From NCBI GenBank assembly GCA_951230915.1, contig OX579640.1:20852981-20916980 (forward strand): a stretch of 64,000 nucleotides of DNA, written 5' to 3'. The position numbers were made by a program, and so were the translations under genes. Of the stretch, positions 1 to 13,238 are shown in pieces. The notes beneath the pieces were generated by a model. The model saw only the letters and a list, made by a program, of their open reading frames with translations. It was not told the DNA's origin and did not search any database. Position 1 is the stretch's first letter. Every line of letters begins with the position of its first letter. The stretch comes from Antitrichia curtipendula. Taxonomy: Eukaryota; Streptophyta; Bryopsida; Hypnales; Leucodontaceae.

Positions 1-2924
1 TCACTAAATACATTGATTTGTCCTATTAATTAGTAATAGTGCTATATTAGTATCATTGCAAATTTTTATTTTTGTAAAAGTTGGTACAATATAGTATTAT
101 GTCAACCTTCATTAAATTATATATTCTACAAATATTGAGACTTTGAAAATTTAGTGTTACACACTCACATCCACTAATCGGAAAAATTAGTGAAGATTCA
201 ATCTAAGTTCATTTTGCAAGAGTTCATTTTACTACATCAGCTACGAAGCTCATGAGATGGTTTGTTGTGCTTCCTTTTCATAGCCTCTAGTCTTTCAAAT
301 CTCTCTTATATGAATCCCTTTTTCTCCCTTACTCCAACTATCTTCTTTCTTTTTGGTAGTCTCACTCACTTGACACCAATCCCCTTCGATACAAGCTCCA
401 TCTTTTCGGCTTCTACACACACCATTTGTCTAGGAACCATTCTTGATTGTAGTTTATAATGGATCATATTTTTATGCTTGAGACTCTTCTTCATCTAATG
501 TAGCATGTAGGCTCCACAGTGACACCTTCTTTCAAAGTAGTAACTTACCAATGTAGATGGTGTCACATCATGGTGAAAAAGCACGTAAGAGGATTTATGT
601 TATCGCATCAATGTGGAAGGGGAGAGTTTCTTTATTGTAGTACTTTTAGAGGCCAATGATGGGGACCTACATGGCAATTGTATTGTTTTTGAATGTCTTG
701 TCATTGTCTGTATATTCAACAATTACTTTTCTTTCACATATGGCAAATGTAAACATCATGATTATCATCTTCGACTGTAACTAGTTAATATCCACAATAC
801 TTGAGTATTATCTTTTCTATTTTTCTATATTTTGTAATCATCGGTGTCATTAGATTTAGGATTTGGTGTTCAATATCAATTTAATCCATAGAAATTGAGT
901 AGATGGAATTTTAAACCCCTCAAGGTCAAGTGCACATTATCAATTCCTTCGTTGAGTGGATGTTTAGGATTTACAACTCTTGATCAATTCTTTTGAGTAT
1001 ATAATAAGTTCTAAAGCCAATTTTGAGTGTACATCAATTCCAAATGCATATTTAAAACTTTTATGCACCATTGCTTCCTATTTGCACAATGAGAAACCTT
1101 AAAAGATTTAAATTTTAATCATGACAGAAGTAAATCTTCCCTTCAAACAAAACAAAACCTCTAAAGCATCATTTTTTGTTGTAAAGTATAAATAATGTTT
1201 CTATAATCATCAAGTTAACATTTGCAAGTTTAGATAAATATTTTTAATTAAAGACATTTTGACATTGAAGAAAAATTAACTAAGAACGTTTGGCCAATTT
1301 TTCTTAGTTAATGTTTTAACAACAAGAATAATTCATCCAATTTCAAAACTTGGGTAAATTAACTTAGCTAATGTTTTTCGAACAAAAAAACAAAACTTCT
1401 TGTTTACCATAGTAGAGATAATCTACAACCAAATTACTCATACAAATGTTCTAAGCTTTGTTCTCCATGATAAGATTCGAGAAGGTTTAAAGTCTACATT
1501 TGCAAAACATCATTCACCAAAAGATAGGGATTCAATCATAATTAACTTAACTGTCACTTGAGTTCCAATTTTCAATATTTATAGTTTTTTTTTGGATGCC
1601 ATACTTCCATGCTTGAAGAATGAACAAAAGAACATTAATTAAGTTACAAAATTATTTTTTGAGGGAAGACAATAGCACAAATATTGCTATAACGATTTTA
1701 AACAAATTGTTGTAAAAGATTCCAATCAAGTGGAAAACTTGCAAATGTAGATCTAGTAGAATGCCAACCTCATATTTTTCTAATGAAAATTAATAAGATG
1801 GTAGGTGGAGCTCTGACTAGAAATTGCATAACATGTTTAGTAGGCATTTAGACAAAATTCCAATTATGTGTGATGTGTGGACAAGGACACCGATATGTAG
1901 TATGTTGTCATTGATGCAACATCATACACTATTAAAAAATATATATATACAAAAACAATTTCTTCATTTTTCTATCACTAATGCCTCAAACTATATTAGT
2001 TGCCTAAGGTTTCAAATTATTGTACTTGTCTTTATTTGTATTCAAGTTTGACAAAAAAATTTAATAGAAAAAATGATGGAATTTGACTAGTGGCGTCATG
2101 GTACGGTATGTCATTATGTTTATTGCCACCTTAGAGCAAGTAGGTTGAATTTGCTCTATGACTGTGTGCTATTAATACAAGAATATTGTTTGAATTTTTA
2201 AAGTGACAACCCTCAACACCTTTGTTATGGATGATGTTCAAGCATATATCAAATTCTTCTAGTAAATCTTTGGACATAAAACCTATGTATTTGAAAAACA
2301 AATATCTCTCTCTAGTCAAATTCTGTTGTTGTTACGATTTTGAAAATAGATGCCCAATAATTTTGAAAATTATTATTTAGTAGACAATATTTTTTTATCA
2401 AAAGACAAAATTGAATTTCAAATGTATCTTCCATTGAACTAAAGAATGTCAATTCCAATGTTGAAAATGCTATTGTAAATACTTTATTTTATATGATTTT
2501 ATGTCTTGAAACATTGACAAAAATTAAATTCAAAAATGATATTAAAATATTATTTTTCTAAAAAATAACTGAACTTCTTGAATTTAAAATCTTTATTTTC
2601 ACAACTTATCATCTATGATAGCAATAGAATAAATTATTGCTTTGCATATGTAGAGAGATAGGTAGATAAATCTAATAAAAAAAATTCTTAATTTGTTTTA
2701 TTATAGCTAATTTTTGGAAGCTCAATGTTGGTTTTCAAAACCTTTCACTCACATATTGTAATTACATTAATCCCTACATGACCATCTTGCAATTTTTGGC
2801 ATTGTAGAAATTTTGGACAAGTATGTGTGATTGGAGAGGTGCATATTTTAGGCTAGAATTTTTCTTAAAGGTGAGGAAATAGAATATCTTTCATATGCAC
2901 TAATTTTATGACACTTGAAAATAT
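1..2924. other. AT-rich intergenic DNA, no gene recognised
   Basis: Open frames here are short (under 80 codons), AT-driven and without recognisable motifs. I see no RNA gene, long tandem repeat or clear transposon terminus. The part after about 2850 grades into a dispersed repeat. Confidence 0.6.
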
Positions 2925-3866
2925 GAGTCAAAAGTTATGACCTAATATGGTGTTTTTTTTTGTGTAAATGGACAGTTTGAGCAGTTTAGAAAAAATCACT
3001 TTTTTCATAAATAAATATTTGAAAATCGTTTTTCTAGATTTTTATATACGTGGAAAGCTTTGAATCATTTTATTTTAATCAATGAGATATTGAGATAAAA
3101 CTTATGAAGAGTTTTAGTTTGCGGGCAATTATGGATTTTCTACTCTAAAATAAACTATGAAGTCCTTTATCTTACTCAATTTTCAGTATTTTTGAAAGAA
3201 ATAAAATCTTAGGATGTAGATTGTTTATTAAAACATTTCAACCTTTGGGATTTGTATTTTTCAGTACCATAACAAAATTCTCAACTATTTTGTATTTTGA
3301 ATCATTCTCTATTTTTTTCCTATATATTGTACAATTTCAATGATTTCAAAACTTTCAAATATACATCCAACTTGACTTGAAGAATGAATCCAAAGAAGTA
3401 CCACCATTTTGGACATTTTTTCATACAAATGTGATCTTGCGAAGTGCAAGTGCACGATTTTTCTTAAGGCCCCCCAAAGGAGGTTTGTCACTTAAAAGCT
3501 AATATCTTGCAATATACACAATGGGAATTTCTAAAAAAAATTCCACACCTTTTTGAACTAGCGTACTACAAGATCCTACATTTACATGTGTCAAAAATAT
3601 TCTTTTTCAAAATTTGGTGCTTGTACTAGAAATGGTTGTTTTAGACTTGAGGGTGCACTTTATTGTAGTAGAACAAAGCGCACCCTTAAAATTCAAAAAG
3701 TAAATAGGAGGTCCAAAGTTTTGTTTACACATAGTTTCCAATGATAAGTGAACTCCTTGAGGTTTTAGAGATGAGTGAACTCCTTGAGGTTTCTAATGAT
3801 AAGTGAACTTCTTGAGGTTTTAGAATGTTTTGGGTAAAAACATAGTCAAGGTCCTTTAGGGATTAA
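2925..3866. repeat. Dispersed TA-flanked repeat, copy 1 (right part)
   Basis: This stretch is clearly similar to 4430-5138: the same order of segments occurs in both (a GGAAAGCTTTGAATCATT-like block, a CTCTAAAATAAACT block, a GATGTAGATTGTTTATTA block, and a block ending in ACATTTTTTCATACAAATGTGA). Its right end reads GGTCCTTTAGGGATTAA, the complement of the family terminus TTAACCCCTAAAGGACC. The left end is not identifiable. It is non-coding, and the 60-codon frame inside it is fortuitous. Confidence 0.6.
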
Positions 3867-4198
3867 ATATACATTGTCATTAGACAATGATTAATCAAGC
3901 CTTCCTTTAGTAATTTACAAACAAATTTTTAAAACTATAATGGCAACAACCTTCCAAAACTACCAACAACCCTCTTTATATTGTTTAGAATTTATAATGT
4001 TTAAAACCCATAATATTATTTGAATACAATTACATAGTATGGCAATCTCGAAAGTGCATGTCTACGTCAAGAGTTTTAGTTGAATTCGTAATCAAGTGAA
4101 ATCAATTTGGACTAATACTAGGAAAGTTGTCAATAACCTTTAGTTTTGAAAATGTCCATATTTCTTCAACACAATTCAATTAATGAATTACATGACTT

Positions 4199-5138
4199 TA
4201 ACCCCTAAAGGACCAAACAACATTTTTTGAAAATATAGCGATTTTTGGCAGCTCACTACAAACAAAATTTCTATTTTCTTTCTTTGAAAATTTTACACAA
4301 GATGTGCCCTACGAGTAGCTTTAAGGCCCAACAATTTTCATAACTTTTGACTACTTGGTTAAAAAGTTATTGCATGATATGTCATTTTCATTATTCGGCG
4401 GGCAGCCTGGGCAGCTCAAAAAACTTCTTTAAAAATCACTTTTAAAAAAGATAAAAATTTGAAATTGGTTCTTTTGATTTATATACACATGGAAAGCTTT
4501 TGATCATTCCATTTCAATTAATGAGTCAAAAGTTATGAGGATTCTTAGTTTGAGGGTAGTTATGGAATCTATACTCTAAAATAAACTTTGAAGTCCTTTA
4601 TTTAACTCAATTTCCATTATTTCTGAAAAAACAAACAAACATTGGATGTAGATTGTTTATTACAACATTACAACCATTGGAATTGACATTTTTCAATTCC
4701 AAATCTAAATTCTTAACAATTTAGTGTTTTGAATCATTCTCTACCTCTTTCTACTTACTATTTTTTTCCTATATGTTTTACAGTTCCAAATGATCTGAAA
4801 TTTTTCAAGAATGTAGACAAATTGCCTTGAAGAATGAATCTAAAGAGTAACCACCATTTTGGACATTTTTTCATACAAATGTGACCTTGTGAAGTGCAGC
4901 TGCCCGGATTTTCGCAGGGACAAAAAAAGGATATTTATCAATTCAAACGTTATTATCATGCAATCCACAAGGTGAAAATTTCTGAAATTTTTTCCACAAC
5001 TTCTTGAACTAGTGTATTACAAGATCCTATGGTTAAATTTTCCCAAAAATGTTTTTTTTTCAAAATTTGATACATGTACTAGAAATGGCAATTTTGGAGC
5101 AATTTTGGTGAAAACATAGTCTCTAACCTTAGGGGTTA
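4199..5138. mobile_element. TA-flanked inverted-repeat element (ACCCCTAAAGG family), complete copy
   Basis: The left end is TA followed by ACCCCTAAAGGACCAA, and the right end is CCTTAGGGGT followed by TA. The ends are therefore inverted repeats flanked by the dinucleotide TA, the target duplication typical of Tc1/mariner-type elements. The 940-bp interior has no coding capacity, so this is a non-autonomous (MITE-like) copy. Related pieces occur at about 2925-3866, 7460-8576, 11026-11346, 16085-16625, 25353-26550, 28819-28985, 46509-47283 and 62004-62380. Assignment to the Tc1/mariner superfamily rests only on the TA flanks and is an inference. Confidence 0.6.
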
Positions 5139-7459
5139 AGTTAGTTGAAAGGAAGTCTTGGATTTGTCGTTAAGAAAGTTTGGTGCTCACATTTCTAATA
5201 TAATTTGGCACAAATTACTATCTTTCCAATCAATATGACTACCTATGTATATAACTAGTATCAATCACTAATAGTAGCATGTTAGTCTTCACATATCTAT
5301 GTACATATCATAGCACTATCTAAAGAAAACTTGGTGCCTTGCAACATACCAACTATCAAAGTTCATTTTGAATTTTATTCATATCTCTTCAAATCCAACT
5401 TATAAATTATAAAGGATTAGTATTGGTTTTCAAATGGCTAGAATCCCCCCTTTCATCATGATAAACATATATCTACATATTAATTAAAACAATTTTGAGC
5501 TTAAGCTTCACTACTTTTTGCATTAAGAATGACAATGGAATGAAGTTTTTTGGTTTAAAAATAAATAAACGTAAATCCATTGCAAAAACAAAAGGACAAA
5601 AAACAGCCAAATTCAAGCCTGGATAAAACAAAAGGAATGAAGGTTTTAGACTTCAAAGATTGTAGAGAATAAAATTTTCAATCTTTTTTACATAGATAAT
5701 GGAATTTACAAAGAATTTAGATATTTAGTTAACCCTAAAAGATGATGCTTATCATCAAGGGATGCTTTAAAAATGTTATAATTTATAGACTAATAAGTGT
5801 TTAATTTTTCATTTCTATAGTGATTTGGAAAATCATCCACCATACACTACATCCTTACAAGTGGTCTCTTCATCCTTACAAGGTTAATAGTTTTGAATTT
5901 CTATTAATTTATAATATTTTTAATTTTATAACAAATTTGAAAACAAAAAATTCTTCAAAACTTATTGTTTTTACTTTTGAAACTTTGCGATCACTCTTGG
6001 AGGTGTAAGTGATCATTCAAGGCCAAAATCTTGATGAAAATAAAAACAAAAATGACTTCAAAAGTCATGAAGCTTCAAAATTATGATATTTCGTAGTAAT
6101 GCCTTAAAATCCCAAAGTAATCATAAAGCTTCATTTATGAAGCTTTTGTCATGATGCCTTAAATTACCATGGGTTTTTTGTCATGTTCTTCATAATAGAA
6201 CCCTACATTTGTAAAGAACAACTAGTAGTGGTCATTAAAATTTATGCATAACTAATCTATTTGTATCTCTTCAAATGTACTACAACAAATCCTGAAGCTT
6301 TATTCATTCATTTATTTAATATGATCTATTTTATTAATCAAATCCAAAAAACATATAATGCCTATGAGATAAAATCCAACATTGAATGTGTGAATAATCT
6401 GAGTACTACAAGTGTTGATCAAAAGCTAGACTAAGGTTCTATTTTTATCCTCAAGTGCTAGTAATAAGAACCAATTAGACATATTCAAATCTTCAAATTT
6501 CAAAATTTCAGTGTACTTAAATTTGTAACATATACATTCAAAAACTTACAATTTATAAAAAAAATTATAAAATGAGTTTTTTTTAACTAGGGCTCTTGCA
6601 CTACTCTGTGCACTACCAATGACATCCATTGAAGATTGAAAATTTCAAGCCTAATTCCAACTTGGCAGACTTGGGAGGCAAAAATTACCAAATGTAGCAT
6701 TTTTATGGATGTAGCATTAGAAGATAAATGAAGCCACAAGAGGGTTGTTTTAGGGATATAACCTACGTTATATACCAATGCACAAATAGTCAAAATATTG
6801 AATAATAAAAGTTAATTTTAACTGTTTTTAATTAAAGAAATTCAAAAATTTAAAAAATTTAAAAACATATAAATGTCAAATTTTAAAAAAACAATTGAAC
6901 ATTATTATTTGACATAACAATGTCCACGCCATTTCAAGAGCCTACATGTGCTCCAAATATTTAACCACAACAAAGCTCCTGACTTTGGGAACGTGCAGAG
7001 GATTTGCGGTCCTTCCAAAGCTTCATTTATTTTCTAATGACTCCCCCCAAAAGTGGTTGTCAAGACCGGCCTTGGAAATTGACATGAACCTCCCACCGTT
7101 GATACACTTGTGCAATTATCATGAAGACGACTTAAACCATGAGCCATGAAAGTTTATAACAACCAAAGCAAAGTCACAAACTTTTGCTTGATCAAATATT
7201 TTAAAATAACTAATTATAACTTTGCAAAAAATAGAATTTGACTCTAGCCAAATAGCATGTTCAAACAAAATATAAGCCTTAATCAGATGGTGAGAACCAA
7301 GGGGTAACAACTTGACTAGGCAAAAGAATGGACTGGAAGGAAAATTTGACGCGGAGCAATAATGATGGAGTCACAATTAGGGTGTCAATGAAAATAGAGT
7401 GACATAAAGTGTTAGCCAAACAATAGTTGTAGAGACACCTTGCTAGACAACTAATTTAC
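5139..7459. other. Intergenic DNA, no gene recognised
   Basis: AT-rich sequence without supported genes. The frame at 6946-7149 lies in slightly less AT-rich DNA but shows no family motif and no splice-compatible partners, so I do not call it. Confidence 0.5.
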
Positions 7460-8576
7460 TTCAACCCCTAAAGAACCAAGAGTCTCCTTGGAGGATTCTT
7501 AGGAATTTGGTTAGGTTCCTATGACCTCAATTTTTGGTGAATTTATTTGAAACTTTCTCATAAGATAGAAAAACTTATTAGTTTTGTGGGAATATAATTT
7601 TTGTTTCAATTGATGCATGGGAGCAAAAGTTTTGCGATCTTGGACATGGTTTTCACATTACCGAGCAAAAAAAATAATTCACCATAATTTGAAATAAATT
7701 TAATTTTTTTCAAAACTTATATATCTTATATCTGCCTATATGTAGAGCTTTGATTCATTCCATTTGGATTATAGATGTGAAAGTTATAGACAATCTTGCT
7801 TTCTAGCAATCTTAGCATCTTTTTGAAAAAATAACTTACAAGACTCATTTATGAATGCAATTTTCACAATTTTTCGAAAAATATTGATTGATAAGGTTAA
7901 GTTTGCTTTCTAGAACAATCTCACCATTGGAATTATTGTGTTTCAATCCCATCTTAAAGCTATTAACAATTTAGTTTTTCTTTCAATCTTGGTTCTACTT
8001 CTACTTAATAACTTTTAAAAGTATTATATTCAAGTGTGTGTTTTCTTTAAAAAAATCCTAGACTTTCTATTCATTGCTTTAACACAATTTTAAAAAATTC
8101 AAGGTCTCTAGTGCAAAAAAATTCCACAAATGGTAGTCAAAAGTCATATAAAATTGCAGGCTAGCATTCAAAAATAAATAAATTTTCAACTTTGAATGCT
8201 AATAGAGTTAATCGTAAAGTTTGTACAATGCGGGACCACAAGAGTCAAGAATAAAAAGGGACAAAATTTCTTAGAACACCAAAACTAAGGTCCAATGGAG
8301 TTTGGGGCCGTTTTTCTTTTGTATTATTCTTAGTTATACCTTCCTCTGACACCCTTGTTTCAAATTGGAGTTTCCTTTACAATTAACTCTAATATCTTCT
8401 AATTTGTACGGTCCAACTTTACAAAAAATTTACCACATGATTCCAAACAAGTAAAATCCAAGATCCTATATTTAAATTCTAAAAATAATAATTTTGTTGT
8501 TTCTTAAAATGAATGTACCAAATTGGCATTTTAAGTGGTTTTTGCTAGAAAATGGCCTTGGTCCTCTAGGAATTAA
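7460..8576. repeat. ACCCCTAAAGG-family repeat, diverged copy
   Basis: The left terminus reads CAACCCCTAAAGAACCAAG and the right terminus GGTCCTCTAGGAATTAA, which are degenerate inverted repeats of the same family as 4199-5138. The interior (a block like TATAATTTTTGTTTCAAT followed by AAAAGTTTTG) is shared with 25353-26550 and 46740-47280. Non-coding. Confidence 0.5.
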
Positions 8577-11025
8577 TTTATAAATCACTTTGAACATCCC
8601 ATTATACAACTTAATTACCAAAATTTAAAGTCGCTACTATAACCAAGTCAGAATCACTATTGAGAGTATGGTGGTTGGCATGCACTTGCGATGTATGCCA
8701 TTGAATTTTGAAGCGTGCTTTTGCCCATGGTCAAAACTAAAGACTACATACCAATAAAAAAAGGTTTTGCATACACAATGATTTATGGTTTCAAAATTAC
8801 AGATGCTCTTAGGTGTGATTAGCTAGTGATTACCTAAACCTTAATAAATAAAATAATTAAAAATAAATTTATATCACAAAGGATTTACATAAATTAAAAC
8901 ATAAAACTTTGGTCGTTAGAGGCACCAAAGGTGTTGTCATAAAGGAAAATTAATTATTTTATTTTATTTTATTTTAGATATATTTGTATTTTTAATGATT
9001 CTTCTTTAGTCAACACTAATAAAATTTAGATTTTTTAAGATAAATAAAAAAATAATCAATATCTCTTTTCCACAATACAATCATCAACTGTTATGCACAA
9101 GTGTGCAAAATCCTAGTCTTCTTCTTATTTAATATTTTTATTAAAATAAAGGTTAAGGGATATACTAATTGTATGAAGGCATTAGAGGACCATTTTAGAC
9201 CTATCTCCAATGTTGGAAACCAACCACTAATGTCTATAGTTTTTCTTGAAAAATTTTTAAGTTAAGTTTTAAATATCTAATAAAATATTTTTTAAATATT
9301 AAATATTATTTTTTGATGTGGCAATAGTTATACCACATGAGATTGTTGATTTAGGGCTGATTTGGCACAATTTTCATGTTCCCAACAAAGTCATGTCTAA
9401 GTGAGTTTTTACACCTAGTGCACCCTATATTTGTTAAGAAAAAAAAGAAAAAAAGAAAAAAAGAATGGCTAAACCAATTTTTGACCTAAAAGTTGTCACT
9501 ATAATTTGTACTAAAATTCTTCTTGTTTGTTTATTTGTATGTTCTATTTTTAATTTTTTTAATTTTTTAATTATATATTTTTAATTTATAAAAATTTATA
9601 TTAAAAATAATAATGATTTTTTTAATTTAATTTTTATAAAGTTATTGGTTTGTATTTAATTAATATTTTATATTATTTATTTTATATGAAAAGACATTAA
9701 GCAAATGTGCAAGTTCAAATGGCTAGCGACCTAATAGAAAAAAAAAAGTAGATAAAATGGTGGACAATTCACTTATAAGGATATAAAACTCATGAATTAA
9801 TATAAGGGCAAAAAATTTAGTCAAGAAGACTCAAAATTTACAAGGATCAATCATATTGCCTCAAAGATGCTTCTTTTATAAAAAATACTCTTGACACTAA
9901 CATACTTGGAAATTCACAAATTAAAAAAAAAAAATCAAAGCCTAAACCAACTCTATTGTAGTAGCCATTACTTGAATATTACTCAACCTTTAAATATTGG
10001 ATATCATTTGATCCATTCATATTCATTATTGAAAATATAAAATCTATTTTTATAAATACTAATAAAAATACAAGATCACATTAATATCTTTTACTCTTTT
10101 TTCTTATTAAGCATCCATTATCATGTTGCTTAAATGTTAAATTTCTCTTTTAGTTTGGTGTCTCAATTGGTGGTTTTGTCTAATATTTACATAAATAATT
10201 TTAAAATCAAATTTCAATTATGATATGATATATAATGTATATGGTAAAACTCAAAAGCTCCTTATTTGTCAATTTCAATGGTTGCATGTACTAGTATTAA
10301 ATGTTTTACATATTTGCTAAAGGCAATCTAGATGGTCTAAAAAATATTATGAAGAAGTTATAGATAATAACTAATTAGTTTAAGAGGCCTATCATTAGTA
10401 CTATTGATCAACCTTTAATACATGCACTAGCATGTTTGTTGTTTTCCGCAATTCAAAAAAGTACAAGTTGTGAAATTATTCTATATTTTATTTAATATTA
10501 AAACATTTAAATAATTAAATAAAAATAAATTTCTAAATTGAACAATGTAGCAGTGACCATTTTTGCAAAATACCTCCAAAAGACTTCAAATTAATAACCA
10601 AAGTATTGAAAACTATTGTACACTTCATATAAAATTTTCATATATTTTAAATTTAGACTGGTATTAATAAGCATCTAATGATCAAATGCTTGATTCAATT
10701 AAATATTAACTTAAAAAAATCCAATTCAATAGCTACATCTTAAAAGAAAAAAATATTGTGATCTTTGTATAGATTAAAAAATCACATTTATTGCTTAAAA
10801 TTTTAAGTAGGTTCAAATTTAATGTAGAAAAAATGACCAAATTTTTAAACTATTTTATTATTTTCCAAATTTATGAACATCTAAATATTCATTTTAAATT
10901 TTTTCTATTTATTAAATTTTGAGCATTATTTTTGGGGTTTATAATAATCCTAGTGTAACTTTAGGATAAAATTGGTAGAAAATTGTTGCAGTTGAACCAA
11001 ATGGAGAATCAATCATTTCTAGATT
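8577..11025. other. Very AT-rich intergenic DNA
   Basis: Poly-A/T and simple AT tracts dominate, for example around 9430-9690. No gene, RNA gene or transposon end is supported. Confidence 0.5.
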
Positions 11026-11346
11026 TAACCTCTAGAAGCCAAGGAGTCTTCTCCCTCCTAACTCACCTCAAAATTGTCATTTTTTGAAATGAAAGTACGA
11101 TGTGTTTTAGAATCATTTTTGAAAAAGTTTGACCATAGGATCTTGTTCACTACTATCAAGTTAGTTTACCCTAAGATTTCCAAAGACTCTAACTATATGG
11201 ATTTTGAGAATTTTTCAATCAAAGTTCAATTTTTTGAAGGGATGGTCTATGATTGGCTAGGTTTCTCTCCCAAGACAATCTACCATGAGCATTTCTTGAA
11301 GAGTTTTTGTCCAAATAAAGAGCTTTTTTTTACTATGAAAAGATAA
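11026..11346. repeat. ACCCCTAAAGG-family fragment carrying a fortuitous open frame
   Basis: The fragment starts AACCTCTAGAAGCCAAGGAG, a degenerate family end, and contains the CCATAGGATCTTGTTCACTA block found near the ends of other copies (compare 46640-46665). A 90-codon open frame at 11074-11346 runs through it. The frame coincides with the repeat and has no recognisable domain, so I treat it as chance. Confidence 0.4.
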
Positions 11347-12243
11347 CACAATGAATTACATGAATAAATTGTAACACTAAATTTTATTTATTTTTCTTTT
11401 GATTCAAGCAAAGCTTGAAGTTGCTTAGCAACCATTAAATGGTGACTAGGCATTTATGGGCTAAAAGTTAAATATAAAGAACATAACAAAACGGTATCTC
11501 TAAAAAATGCAACATCGAATTCCTAAACTTGAGTTTTTATATGGACAGTGAAATCATCAAAATTGCTATTTTTTTACTAAATTATAAAAAATTATAAATT
11601 TATAAAATATTACACACATATTCATTTGAGGTATTTTACAAATGTTAGGGCCAAAAATCCACCTTTCAAGGAGGAAAGGCGAGAATACAATTCACCCATT
11701 ATAAGATATTTGTGGCCTCTGAAAGATCTTGAGTTTTGAACCTTCTTCCATCAAATGAAAGGTATTGATAAGTTGATAAGCTGACATTTGATAAGTTGGC
11801 TAAAGGTAGGCCAACTAGTTCTTTTTATGTCATATTCTCATCTTTAAAAAATTATATTTTTGATTACCAAGTCCAAGTAAACCATTTTTTAGTGCATAGG
11901 GATTGTCTTGGATAGTGGCATATGATCTATGCATGAATAAAGAAAGACCAAAGTACTCATTTTTTTAGTATGCTTCAAAGTTGACAATTGCAATGTGAAG
12001 TGGGCCTTTGGAGTACTCTTGATTAAATTAGAGTGGTCTTTCCAACGCCGAAGCTCTTCTATTATATATTTTTTGCAATAATCTATATAATTATAACTCT
12101 CTTAAAACATAATTGACATGATTTAGTAGATTCCATCCATAATATTTTGCAAAACTTGATTTGTTCCTAATGCAAAATATTTCATGTGTTCATGTATTGT
12201 TGGCAACTATACAACCTTCCGAAATAAGTGATACATGTAAAAT

Positions 12244-12895
12244 TACCCCCTAAATGCCCAAGGCACCCAAATCTGGCGTTTGTAAAACTTTGAAGTTAAA
12301 TAAAACCTAATCAAGTTACTATTTTTAGTATTTTATATTTTTGGAAAATTGTTCTTGAAGTCTAGTTTTAGCATCAAAAATCTGATTTTGAAAATAAGTT
12401 ATAGTGATTTTTCTATTCAATGTTTTGTGCAAGGGTACCCATTGCAATCTTGACTTCTAGTAGTGTTGAGAGCTCCTGAAAATAAGCCTCACATACACTA
12501 GATCTTGGAGAAAAAATCACATTCAAAATTCATTTAAAAAAACTGTAAAAGAGATTTTAAGAAGCCATAAATTGAATGGGGTTGTACATGTTAGGCTCTT
12601 TAACCTCATATTTTTTTGGTCACCAACTTTTTAGATTTGACTTGTGAAAAGAGGATTGAAAGACTTCACATCACTTTTGCAGTTTTAACACCCTCGTGGT
12701 CAAACATTATAATCTTTCACTCTATATGTGATATTGTTGTATATTCTTATCCTATGAGATCACTAACATGTCTAGTTTGAATTTGTACAGTTACAATTTT
12801 TTTTAAAAGGTACAACTTATCAAAATGTTGGCTTTTTATTCAATTTAGAGAAAAATTCAAGATGCTGAAAAGAGGCCTTGGGCATTTAGGGGTTA
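12244..12895. mobile_element. TA-flanked MITE, CCCTAAATGCCCAAGGC family, copy 1
   Basis: Left end: TA then CCCCCTAAATGCCCAAGG. Right end: CCTTGGGCATTTAGGGGT then TA. The 652-bp interior is non-coding. It shares an inverted segment with 17371-17843, including the block around CACTTTTGCAGTTTTAACACC and the adjacent CATTATAATCTTTCA. The termini resemble those of the element at 4199-5138, suggesting related transposases. Confidence 0.7.
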
Positions 12896-13166
12896 AGATT
12901 CATGGAGCCATATTAGTTGGAATAGTTGTCAAATCTTGTTCCATATCTGAAAAAATGAATTACAAAGTCATCCTTCAAGGGATAATTGCACTTTTAAAAT
13001 CTAAAAGGTTGAAACCAACTTGTTCTATTAGGATTTGAATATCACATAAAGCACCCCACATTAGTCCAAATTACGTCTACAAAAATCAACTTTAGAGACG
13101 TAATTTGTTTAATGAAATTTGTAGACTAAAATTTATTACAATAAATTTATAATTGTAAAAATTTAG

Positions 13167-13238
<72 letters not shown>

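Noticed and set aside
11074..11346. 90-codon open frame starting MSFFEMKVRCVLESF
   Set aside because: It lies inside a dispersed ACCCCTAAAGG-family fragment and has no family motif; the repeat explains the sequence.
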